Source of the DNA: Rodentibacter sp901420285
GTDB lineage: Bacteria > Pseudomonadota > Gammaproteobacteria > Enterobacterales > Pasteurellaceae
Length of the DNA stretch: 64,000 nt
Assembly (NCBI RefSeq): GCF_041734645.1
Contig: NZ_CP162010.1
Coordinates: 1,612,001-1,676,000, forward strand
Direction: 5' to 3'
The notes beneath the pieces were generated by a model, which was given only the letters and a program-made list of their open reading frames with translations, ran no database searches and was not told where the DNA came from. Positions 52,728-60,168 of this stretch are shown here, piece after piece. The position numbers and the translations under genes were made by a program. The stretch's first letter is position 1. Each line of letters begins with the position of its first letter.

Positions 52728-52890
52728 ACGATTACTCGTAATTATGTAGCAAATGCACAAAACAACCATTTGAATTAAGCATGAGTTTACATCAAACAAC
52801 AGCACCGCATTGAAAGTGGCTCCAATGCGGTGCTATTTTGCAAGGGTAATTTTAGCATTGTGCAACTGCTACATAATTTCGCGATTACTT
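52728..52890. repeat. Palindromic repeat element, copy A (most complete)
   Basis: In the 282-base gap before rsmE. Left end TAATTATGTAGCAAATGCACAA (52739-52760), then CCATTTGAATTAAGCATGAG; core AACAGCACCGCATTG and CAATGCGGTGCTATTTTG (12-mers at 52801 and 52823); right end TTGTGCAACTGCTACATAATTT (52858-52879). The outer ends pair imperfectly as inverted repeats, so the whole folds into one long hairpin. It encodes no protein. Copies B, C and D share both arms. Confidence 0.85.
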
Positions 52891-52974
52891 ACGATGTCAC
52901 TATTATTGGTCAAACCGGCCATCAAAATCCCTTGGATTTTGTTAGCTTACTTTTAAATGAAGATAAAACAGATT

Positions 52975-53712
52975 ATGCGTATACCTCGAATTTATCACCC
53001 TGAATCACTTGAAAATCAAATCCAATGCCGACTTTCCGATGACGCTGCAAACCATGTTGGGCGTGTACTGCGTATGAGCGAAGGCGAACAAATTGAGCTT
53101 TTTGACGGCAGTAATCACATTTATCCGGCACGCATTACGGAAGCCGGCAAAAAAATTGTGAAAGCAGAAATTTTAGGGCGTGAATTCGTCGACAAAGAAT
53201 CAAACTTGAAGATCCATTTAGGCCAAGTGATTTCGCGCGGTGATCGAATGGAATTTACCGTTCAGAAATCCGTCGAACTCGGCGTAAATGTGATTACACC
53301 GTTGTGGTCAGAACGTTGCGGTGTAAAATTAGAAACCGAACGCATGGATAAAAAAATTCAACAATGGCAAAAAATCGCTATCGCTGCTTGCGAACAATGC
53401 GGTCGCAATGCGGTGCCGAAAATACGTCCTATAATGAAATTGCAAGATTGGTGCGCAGAAAATGACGGCGCACTGAAGTTGAATTTACATCCTCGCGCCC
53501 AATATTCCATTAAGACCTTGCCGAAAATTCCGCCCGAAGGCGTACGTTTGTTAATCGGATCAGAAGGTGGCTTATCGCCACAAGAAATTGCACAAACAGA
53601 ACGGCAGGGGTTTATCGAAATATTATTAGGAAAGCGTGTGTTACGCACGGAAACTGCCTCGCTGGCGGCAATCAGTGCATTACAAATTTATTTTGGAGAC
53701 TTAGGCGAATGA
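52975..53712 (+). CDS. rsmE: 16S rRNA (uracil-1498-N3)-methyltransferase
   Basis: RsmE methylates U1498 of 16S rRNA. The 245-residue SPOUT protein has an N-terminal PUA-like domain (HVGRVLRMSEGEQIELFDG) and the knot motifs LLIGSEGGLSPQEI and LGKRVLRTETASLAA. ATG 52975 (MRIPRIYHPE) matches the family start; an ATG six codons upstream is less likely. Its stop overlaps yqgE. Confidence 0.95.
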   Translation: MRIPRIYHPESLENQIQCRLSDDAANHVGRVLRMSEGEQIELFDGSNHIYPARITEAGKKIVKAEILGREFVDKESNLKIHLGQVISRGDRMEFTVQKSVELGVNVITPLWSERCGVKLETERMDKKIQQWQKIAIAACEQCGRNAVPKIRPIMKLQDWCAENDGALKLNLHPRAQYSIKTLPKIPPEGVRLLIGSEGGLSPQEIAQTERQGFIEILLGKRVLRTETASLAAISALQIYFGDLGE

Positions 53713-54269
53713 TGGATTTACAAGGACAATTTCTTATCGCAATGCCGCATTTAGACGATTATTTTCATCGCACTGTAGTTTTTATTTGCGAGCATAATGA
53801 GCAAGGTTCAATGGGCATCGTAATTAATCAACCGACGGATTTAAGCATTGCTGAACTGTATTCTAAACTTAATTTTATGATGAAAAACGATCGCACTTTT
53901 GATGATGCGATGGTGGTTGCCGGCGGTCCGATGCATATGGAACGCGGTTTTATCGTACATAAGAAAACCGCCAACGATTTTCAGCATAGTTACAAAATCA
54001 CTGATGAACTTTCGCTGACTACTTCCGCCGATGTAGTAGATACGTTCGGTTCACTGCAGGCGCCAGAAAAATATTTAGTGGCGCTTGGCTGCTCGAGCTG
54101 GGGAGCGGGCCAGTTGGAACAAGAAATCATGGATAATACATGGTTAGTAGTACCGTCCGATGAAAGCATTTTGTTCGACGCGCCTTATGAAGAACGCTAT
54201 CTCGCGGCAAGCCGGTTACTCGGCATTAATTCGCACAATTTTGCCTGTGCGCAAGTGGGACATAGCTGA
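53709..54269 (+). CDS. yqgE: UPF0301 family protein YqgE (AlgH)
   Basis: The 186-residue protein begins MMDLQGQFLIAMPHLDDYFH and has GSMGIVINQPTD and VAGGPMHMERGFIVH, the UPF0301/AlgH pattern. Its role is not settled. It sits in the conserved trio rsmE-yqgE-ruvX, overlapping rsmE by four bases and ruvX by one. A second ATG one codon in is equally possible. Confidence 0.93.
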   Translation: MMDLQGQFLIAMPHLDDYFHRTVVFICEHNEQGSMGIVINQPTDLSIAELYSKLNFMMKNDRTFDDAMVVAGGPMHMERGFIVHKKTANDFQHSYKITDELSLTTSADVVDTFGSLQAPEKYLVALGCSSWGAGQLEQEIMDNTWLVVPSDESILFDAPYEERYLAASRLLGINSHNFACAQVGHS

Positions 54270-54688
54270 TGAGCACCGCATTGGCTTTCGATTTCGGCAC
54301 AAAAAGTATCGGTTGTGCCGTCGGACAAAATATTACTTGCACAGCACAAGCCTTACCTGCATTTAAAGCACAGGACGGTATTCCAAATTGGAACGAAATT
54401 GAAAAATGTCTGAAAGAATGGAAACCAAAGATCGTCGTTGTGGGGTTACCGCTTAATATGGATGGCTCGGAACAAGAGCTCACCTTACGCGCTCGCAAAT
54501 TTGGCAATCGTTTGAACGGGCGTTTCGGCATAAAAGTGGCGTTTCAAGATGAACGCTTGACCACTACTCAAGCCCGTAGCGAAATTTTTGAGCGCAGCGG
54601 TTTTCGCGCGTTAAAAAAAGGCAAAGTGGACAGCATTTCCGCGTGTTTGATTTTGGAGAGTTGGTTTGAGGAGAACGGTTTTGATTGA
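54269..54688 (+). CDS. ruvX: Pre-16S rRNA nuclease / RuvX-like RNase H-fold protein YqgF
   Basis: YqgF trims the 5' end of pre-16S rRNA and was first proposed as a Holliday resolvase. The 139-residue protein has the RNase H-fold core: ALAFDFGTKSIGCAVGQ (catalytic Asp), VVGLPLNMDGSEQE and FQDERLTTTQARSE. The start overlaps the yqgE stop (TGATG). An exact 12-mer sits at the very start codon (54272-54283), encoding STAL at residues 2-5. Confidence 0.93.
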   Translation: MSTALAFDFGTKSIGCAVGQNITCTAQALPAFKAQDGIPNWNEIEKCLKEWKPKIVVVGLPLNMDGSEQELTLRARKFGNRLNGRFGIKVAFQDERLTTTQARSEIFERSGFRALKKGKVDSISACLILESWFEENGFD

Positions 54689-54734
54689 ATTGAGTTAAGG
54701 CCGGAAGAAAAACTCAATCCGTTTTTTAAATCTT

Positions 54735-54769
54735 GGGTCGTTCTGAAATTTTGTTAAAACGACCCTTTC
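54735..54769 (+). terminator. Terminator between ruvX and yafJ
   Basis: GGGTCGTT (54735-54742) and AACGACCC (54758-54765) form a perfect 8-bp stem with a long loop, followed by TTTCT. It ends the rsmE-yqgE-ruvX unit and may help end yafJ. Confidence 0.72.
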
Positions 54770-54797
54770 TACTAGCCAAAAAGAAAAGACCACTTGA

Positions 54798-55625
54798 CTA
54801 AGCTGCCTTGCGATTGCCAAGGGTACCGTCATCAATTATTTCTTTCGCGACGCCAATCACTTCTGCGATTTTATCGCCCTCTTTAAAGAATACAAAACCG
54901 CCATTTTCCATTTTTGTCCAAGGTTCGTCTTTGGTGAGTGGAAAGGTGGTGATGATAGTGACTTTGTCGCCATCTTTAGCATAATCATTGAAATCGATCA
55001 CGCCGTCGTCGTCAATGCGGTGAGCCTTACCGAAAGGGGCTTTGCGTACCAGATAGTGCAAATTAGTAGAACAGTGAGCAATCATCCATTCGCCGTTAGA
55101 CAAAATGAAATTAAACGTACCATGAGCAGCAAGTTCTTTACTCACTTCTTGAATCGCTTGAAAAATTTGCATTTCCGTCGGTTTTTTCTTAAAACGGCTT
55201 TTTAAGAATTCCACCATATAACAAAATGCAGCCTCGGAATCTGTTGAACCGATCGGTTGACAAAAACTTTCCGACATATTCGGTAAATCTTTTAAGTTAC
55301 CATTATGTGCAAATACCCAGTTTTCTCCCCAAATTTCACGGATAAACGGATGAGTATTTTCAATATTGACTGCGCCTTGTGTCGCTTTGCGAATATGAGC
55401 TATTACGTTGAGTGACTTAATTTTATATTGTTTTACACAATCGGCGATAGGTGAAAGTGAAGCAGGACGATTATCGCGAAAAATCCGCACGCCACGACCT
55501 TCAAAAAAAGCGATACCGAAACCGTCGGAATGACAATCCGTTAAACCGGCACGGCGACGAAAGCCTTCAAAAGAAAACACGATATCTGTCGGCGTATTAC
55601 AATTCATACCGAGCAATTGGCACAT
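54798..55625 (-). CDS. yafJ: Class II glutamine amidotransferase domain protein YafJ
   Basis: The 275-residue protein begins MCQLLGMNCNTPTDI, placing the N-terminal nucleophile C2 directly after the initiator Met, and has DGFGIAFFEG, AHIRKATQG and VFAHNGNLKDLP, the glutaminase substrate motifs. It has no synthase domain, so the ammonia acceptor is unknown. Monocistronic, with its own start region about 240 bases from the tRNA genes. Confidence 0.9.
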   Translation of the reverse strand: MCQLLGMNCNTPTDIVFSFEGFRRRAGLTDCHSDGFGIAFFEGRGVRIFRDNRPASLSPIADCVKQYKIKSLNVIAHIRKATQGAVNIENTHPFIREIWGENWVFAHNGNLKDLPNMSESFCQPIGSTDSEAAFCYMVEFLKSRFKKKPTEMQIFQAIQEVSKELAAHGTFNFILSNGEWMIAHCSTNLHYLVRKAPFGKAHRIDDDGVIDFNDYAKDGDKVTIITTFPLTKDEPWTKMENGGFVFFKEGDKIAEVIGVAKEIIDDGTLGNRKAA

Positions 55626-55823
55626 AAAATCCTTCTAAACGTAGTTCGTTTTATACCCCTATAAGATGTGTTGATTTAACACCATTACAAGAAGGATTTC
55701 AAGAAAAGTACAATACATTTTTTAGATGAAAATATTACATAAAATGGCATATCGTTATTTAGTAAAGAGTCTTTTCATTATTAATCCTAAATAACGTCAT
55801 TATTGGGTAAATTATAGATAGAA

Positions 55824-55855
55824 AAAAAGCCGCTAAATTTCTTTAGCGACTTTTT
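55824..55855 (-). terminator. Terminator of the tRNA-Phe/tRNA-Asn unit
   Basis: AAAAAGCCGCTAAA and TTTAGCGACTTTTT pair with one mismatch around a four-base loop, with T-tracts on both strands. It lies seven bases after tRNA-Asn. Confidence 0.82.
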
Positions 55856-55861
55856 AGAATT

Positions 55862-55937
55862 TGGCTCCTCCTGCGGGACTCGAACCTGCGACATATGGAT
55901 TAACAGTCCACCGTTCTACCGACTGAACTAAGGAGGA
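55862..55937 (-). tRNA. tRNA-Asn (GTT)
   Basis: A 76-nt cloverleaf including an encoded CCA end. The acceptor stem pairs TCCTCCT with AGGAGGA, the anticodon loop reads CTGTTAA (anticodon GTT), and the T loop is GTTCGAGTC. It is second after tRNA-Phe in transcription order, two bases apart. Confidence 0.97.
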
Positions 55938-55939
55938 AT

Positions 55940-56015
55940 TGGTGCCTCGAGGCGGAATCGAACCACCGACACGGGGATTTTCAATCCCCTGCTCTACCGA
56001 CTGAGCTATCGAGGC
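55940..56015 (-). tRNA. tRNA-Phe (GAA)
   Basis: A 76-nt cloverleaf with encoded CCA. The acceptor stem pairs GCCTCGA with TCGAGGC, the anticodon loop reads TTGAAAA (anticodon GAA), and the T loop is GTTCGATTC. It precedes tRNA-Asn in the same transcript. Confidence 0.97.
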
Positions 56016-56195
56016 GTTACCGGCTACTGCCGAACAACGGGGCGTATTAAACTATTTTTTGTCGATTCGGTCAATAACTAAATGCAAAAAAATGAAAAAA
56101 AACAACATATTTGAACAGTTAATCAACAATATGTTGATAAAAACGACAAAAATACTAAATGTAGTAAAATAGCCCGTATTTTAGGGTTAACAAAA

Positions 56196-56212
56196 AGCGG
56201 CGTAATGCCGCT
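56196..56212 (-). terminator. Terminator of the lysozyme-inhibitor-like gene
   Basis: AGCGGC and GCCGCT form a 6-bp stem with a five-base loop; on the minus strand TTTTTG follows. It lies 17 bases after the stop of the gene at 56229. Confidence 0.75.
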
Positions 56213-56228
56213 GTTTCTTTTTACCGGG

Positions 56229-56567
56229 TTATAACCGACAATTTGATAGTATCGGTTTGTCATCGCCTTCAACTAATGTTGCCGTATCGCCTTTAGTTAA
56301 TAGTTCATAAGTGTAATTACTGCTTAACGCCTTATAAATCGCGCCGGAAGCGGATTTCACTTGTTTTAACGGCACCATTTCATCCATTTGATTAATAATC
56401 GCGTAAGATTGCTTACCTGAATTGACATAAACCACTTCCAACGTTTTGTTATCGTCACAAGTATAAACATAACGCCCAATATCTCTGTTCAACTGCGCTG
56501 CTTGTACATTTACCGAAGCCAATAAAACCATACCGGCGACAGCTAAAAAAGTTTGCTTGATTTTCAT
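56229..56567 (-). CDS. MliC/PliC-family c-type lysozyme inhibitor (putative)
   Basis: The 112-residue precursor has a signal peptide cleaved near VQA (residue 23) and no lipobox, so the mature form should be free in the periplasm (PliC-like). The mature part fits the MliC domain: a first cysteine in YVYTCDDN (C37), the S-x-S-G-A-x-Y motif (SASGAIYKA), K-G-D-T-A-T-L, and a last cysteine in SNCRL (C110) that would form the conserved disulfide. Members protect cells from host lysozyme, plausible for an oral or airway bacterium. Inhibitory activity is inferred. Confidence 0.78.
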   Translation of the reverse strand: MKIKQTFLAVAGMVLLASVNVQAAQLNRDIGRYVYTCDDNKTLEVVYVNSGKQSYAIINQMDEMVPLKQVKSASGAIYKALSSNYTYELLTKGDTATLVEGDDKPILSNCRL

Positions 56568-56680
56568 AATACTCTCCTATGGTGAATCATCAATGCGAAG
56601 GGTTAGATAAGTTTGACAAAAAATAGTTCGCCAATGAAATAAAAACTATATTGAGGCGCACTATAACAGATATGCCGTTG

Positions 56681-56692
56681 AGCACCGCATTG
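56681..56692. repeat. Single copy of the dispersed 12-mer upstream of the MliC-like gene
   Basis: One exact AGCACCGCATTG in the gap between the DUF1294 gene and the MliC-like gene, without a partner arm. Confidence 0.7.
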
Positions 56693-56700
56693 AACACCCG

Positions 56701-56982
56701 TCAATGGCGAAAGTAGAAGAACCCACAAAGCAACAAGGCCGACCAAAATAAGCCGCTTAGCACCACAGCGAGTTTGAACGCGAAATGTTTGGTTTTGTGA
56801 TGGAAACGTTGCATACCACAATAAACGCCAGCAAAACCGCCGGAAAGACAGAAAAGGAAAAAGGTATTTTCAGGAACACGCCAGCCATGGCGTACTGCGC
56901 GAATTTTGTCTTTTCGCATTAAAAAATAAGCGGTGATATTCACCGCCACTAACCATGTAATCAACACCAAGAAATAAATCAT
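56701..56982 (-). CDS. DUF1294 family small membrane protein
   Basis: The 93-residue protein has three hydrophobic segments and the DUF1294 pattern: N-x-x-A-Y-F-L-M-R-K-D-K near the N-terminus, W-R-V-P-E-N-T-F-F-L in the middle, and a G-G-F-A-G-V-Y-C-G-M-Q-x-F-x-H-K-T-K motif. Function unknown. Its ATG overlaps the glyA stop by four bases (ATGA), so it is translationally coupled to glyA. Confidence 0.85.
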   Translation of the reverse strand: MIYFLVLITWLVAVNITAYFLMRKDKIRAVRHGWRVPENTFFLFCLSGGFAGVYCGMQRFHHKTKHFAFKLAVVLSGLFWSALLLCGFFYFRH

Positions 56983-58244
56983 TGCGGGTAAACCGGCAAA
57001 CGCTTACAAATCGCTAAGACTTTTTCTTTGGTTGCCGTAATCACTTGCGCCTCGTTTTCTTTGCCGATGGCGTCTAACACGTCGCACATCCAGCCGGCCA
57101 ATTCACGACAATCTTGCTCGTTAAAGCCGCGACGGGTAACGGAAGGTGTACCAACTCGGATACCGGAAGTAATAAACGGTTTTTGCGGATCGTTCGGTAC
57201 GGAGTTTTTGTTCACGGTAATATTCGCTTTGCCTAATGCGGCATCGGCGGCTTTACCGGTTAAACCGTGGCTGACTAAATCCACTAAGAACAGGTGATTT
57301 TCTGTGCCGTTGGATACCACTTTATAACCGCGTTGTTTAAATACGTCTACCATGGCTTTAGCATTTTTTAACACGTTTTGCTGATACACTTTGTATTCCG
57401 GCTCCAAGGCTTCTTTAAAGCACACCGCCTTCGCCGCAATAATATGTACCAACGGACCGCCCTGCCCGGCCGGGAAAACGGCGCTGTTAAGTTTTTTATA
57501 GATTTCTTCATCGCCGTAAGAAGAAAGAATCAAGCCGCCACGTGGTCCTCCCAAAGTTTTGTGGGTCGTCGTGGTTACCACGTGAGCATGTGGCAATGGG
57601 TTCGGATAAATCCCGGCAGCGATCAAACCTGCAACGTGCGCCATATCCACAAATAAATATGCGCCCACTTCATCGGCAATTTCACGCATTTTTTTCCAAT
57701 CTACTACTTGAGAATATGCGGAGAACCCCCCGACAATCATTTTCGGTTTTATGTCGTGCGCTTGCTTGCGTAATGCATCGTAATCAATCAGACCTTCATC
57801 GGTAATGCCGTATTGTTCCGCGTGATAAATCTTACCGGAGAAACTCACGGACGCACCGTGGGTCAAATGGCCACCGTGCGCCAAACTCATGCCTAAAATG
57901 GTATCGCCTGGGTTGAGTAACGCCATATAAACCGCCGCATTGGCTTGCGAACCTGAGTGCGGTTGTACGTTCACATAGTCCGCGCCGAATAATTCTTTCG
58001 CACGATCAATGGCAAGCTGTTCAACAATATCTGCGTACTCACAACCGCCGTAATAACGTTTACCCGGATAACCTTCCGCATATTTGTTGGTGAATTGGGA
58101 ACCTTGCGCTTCCATCACGCGCGGACTAGCATAGTTTTCAGAGGCGATTAATTCAATATGTTCTTCCTGACGACGATTTTCATTTTGAATGGCTTGCCAT
58201 AACACGGGATCGTAATCGGCAATAGTCATATTTTTTGTAAACAT
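56979..58244 (-). CDS. glyA: Serine hydroxymethyltransferase
   Basis: GlyA interconverts serine and glycine and charges tetrahydrofolate with one-carbon units used by purine enzymes encoded next door. The 421-residue PLP enzyme has the internal-aldimine lysine in TTTTHKTLGGPRGG, the YAEGYPGKRYYGGCE motif and RIGTP-type C-terminal GIRVGTPSVTRRG. GGAG precedes the ATG. No PurR box or glycine riboswitch was found in its 115-base upstream gap. Confidence 0.98.
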   Translation of the reverse strand: MFTKNMTIADYDPVLWQAIQNENRRQEEHIELIASENYASPRVMEAQGSQFTNKYAEGYPGKRYYGGCEYADIVEQLAIDRAKELFGADYVNVQPHSGSQANAAVYMALLNPGDTILGMSLAHGGHLTHGASVSFSGKIYHAEQYGITDEGLIDYDALRKQAHDIKPKMIVGGFSAYSQVVDWKKMREIADEVGAYLFVDMAHVAGLIAAGIYPNPLPHAHVVTTTTHKTLGGPRGGLILSSYGDEEIYKKLNSAVFPAGQGGPLVHIIAAKAVCFKEALEPEYKVYQQNVLKNAKAMVDVFKQRGYKVVSNGTENHLFLVDLVSHGLTGKAADAALGKANITVNKNSVPNDPQKPFITSGIRVGTPSVTRRGFNEQDCRELAGWMCDVLDAIGKENEAQVITATKEKVLAICKRLPVYPQ

Positions 58245-58359
58245 TCTGTTCTCCTGTGGGTAATATAATTAAGGTCGTATAGTGTAATCATTTATTCGAT
58301 GAACTTTAACTCATATTTTTTCATTGGATTAATGAAATAAACTCATATGTAAAGCTCGA

Positions 58360-59649
58360 TTATTTTTTCTGCTCACGCGCCACCGCACGATAACCGATGT
58401 CTCGGCGATAAAAACGTCCGTTCCAATGAATTTGTTCGGCAAGTTTTAAGGCTTTTTGTTGCGCTCTAAATACGCTCTCGCCTAATGCGGTAACACATAA
58501 CACACGCCCACCGTTGGTGAGCAATTTGCCGTCTTTGGCTGCCACGCCAGCTAAGAAAACTTTTTCACTTTCAACCGCACTTTGTGGAAGCCCTGTAATT
58601 TCGTCACCTTTGCGATAATCACCCGGATAGCCTTCTGCCGCCAACACAATACCTAAGGACGCGTTCGGATTCCATTGCGATTTCACTTCATCCAATTTGC
58701 CATCACAGGCTTTGAGGCAAAGTTCCACAAGATCGGACTCCAAACGCAACATAATTGGCTGGGTTTCCGGATCACCAAAACGGCAGTTAAATTCAATCAC
58801 TTTCGGCTGACCATTCGGCATAATCATCAAGCCGGCATATAAGAAACCGGTGTACACATTGCCTTCTTGCGCCATGCCGTTCACGGTCGGGTAAATCACT
58901 TCGCGCATAATGCGATCGTGGATTTCAGGCGTAACGACCGGAGCAGGCGAATACGCTCCCATACCGCCGGTGTTCAAACCGGTATCCTTTTCGCCGACGC
59001 GTTTATGGTCTTGGCTGGTCGCCATCGGCTCCACGTTTTTGCCGTCCACCATCACAATGAAACTGGCTTCTTCGCCGTCTAAAAATTCTTCAATCACCAC
59101 GCGACTGCCCGCTTCACCAAAGGCATTGCCGGAAAGCATATCGCGCACGGCATCTTCCGCTTCTTGCAACGTCATCGCCACAATCACGCCTTTGCCCGCT
59201 GCCAAACCATCCGCTTTCACCACAATCGGCGCGCCTTTCTCGCGTAAATAAGCCAATGCCGGCTCTACTTCGGTGAAGTTTTGATATTCCGCCGTTGGGA
59301 TCTGATGACGCGCCAAGAAATCTTTGGTAAAGGCTTTGGAACCTTCTAACTGCGCAGCCGCTTGAGTCGGTCCAAAGATTTTCAGCCCAGCCGCACGGAA
59401 GGCATCCACCACGCCAATCACAAGCGGTGCTTCAGGCCCCACGATGGTTAAACCGATTTGATGTTCTTGAGCAAATTTCACCAAAGCAGGAATATCGGTG
59501 GCGGAGATATTGACGTTTTCCACGTTACTCTCCAATGCGGTTCCGGCATTACCCGGCGCAACAAAAACTTTCGTCGCAAGAGGAGATTGAGCTGCTTTCC
59601 AAGCAAGGGCGTGTTCACGACCGCCGTTTCCGATGATGAGGATGTTCAT
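58360..59649 (-). CDS. purD: Phosphoribosylamine-glycine ligase
   Basis: PurD adds glycine to phosphoribosylamine, step two of purine synthesis. The 429-residue ATP-grasp enzyme begins MNILIIGNGGREHALAWKAA and has GPEAPLVIGVVDAFR, VVKADGLAAGKGVIVA and EFNCRFGDPETQPIM. In E. coli it is in purHD, but here about 500 bases of repeats separate it from purH. One exact uptake sequence (58574) lies inside. Confidence 0.97.
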   Translation of the reverse strand: MNILIIGNGGREHALAWKAAQSPLATKVFVAPGNAGTALESNVENVNISATDIPALVKFAQEHQIGLTIVGPEAPLVIGVVDAFRAAGLKIFGPTQAAAQLEGSKAFTKDFLARHQIPTAEYQNFTEVEPALAYLREKGAPIVVKADGLAAGKGVIVAMTLQEAEDAVRDMLSGNAFGEAGSRVVIEEFLDGEEASFIVMVDGKNVEPMATSQDHKRVGEKDTGLNTGGMGAYSPAPVVTPEIHDRIMREVIYPTVNGMAQEGNVYTGFLYAGLMIMPNGQPKVIEFNCRFGDPETQPIMLRLESDLVELCLKACDGKLDEVKSQWNPNASLGIVLAAEGYPGDYRKGDEITGLPQSAVESEKVFLAGVAAKDGKLLTNGGRVLCVTALGESVFRAQQKALKLAEQIHWNGRFYRRDIGYRAVAREQKK

Positions 59650-59704
59650 GGTGTGTCCTTGTGAGTTATGAATTCTATTTTTTAGCTTTTAATGACTTTC
59701 TTTT

Positions 59705-60085
59705 ATTCATTTACATCGAATTTCGCTCGATGAGCGACCTACTTTTTACTGCGCTACGCTTGCACTTCGTGCCGTTGGCAAAGCCAACGTTCAAAATCCT
59801 TCGGATTTTGTCTTTGCTTGTGCAAAGCAAAAGTAGGCAAAAAGAAAGCACCCCCTGCTTTGCCTTGTTTCCTGAAAAATTGGGAATTTGCTTAACGGAA
59901 ATTTTTGAACTCGCTACGCTCAAACATGCAAAAATTTCCTACAAATTCCCAATTTTTCAGGCGGCAAAGAAGGGAACCCGATTTATTCTTTCTACGATTT
60001 AAAGTACGGTTGATTCAGAAAGTTTTTATCTAACCAATTCCCCTCTTTAGCAAAGAGGGGTAAGGGGAGATTTGGCAGCAGTAAA
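59705..60085. repeat. Mosaic of nested hairpins between purD and purH
   Basis: The 519-base gap between purD and purH holds: short hairpins with GTTGGCAAAGCCAAC and CAAAATCCTTCGGATTTTG near 59774-59812; a long two-level hairpin with perfect outer 20-base arms (59871-59890 and 59942-59961) and inner 11-base arms (59897-59907 and 59929-59939); and CCCCTCTTTAGCAAAGAGGGG (about 60042-60062). A 113-codon frame (59661-60002) crosses this, but its peptide is dictated by the palindromes and I do not accept it. It looks like an insertion of intergenic repeat elements. The remaining flanks hold the purD upstream region and a decayed uptake sequence. Confidence 0.7.
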
Positions 60086-60168
60086 ACCAACCTCATAAAT
60101 AATTTAAAGCGATTAAAACACGTCAAAAATTAACCGCTCTTTTCAAATTAACGGAAAGTTAAATCCAA

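Noticed and set aside
58245..58359. Glycine riboswitch or PurR box upstream of glyA
   Set aside because: The 115-base gap contains neither the conserved riboswitch core nor a CGCAAACG-type operator.
59661..60002. 113-codon open frame in the purD-purH gap
   Set aside because: Its sequence is set by nested palindromes, it has no ribosome-binding site that convinces, and it matches no protein family I know.
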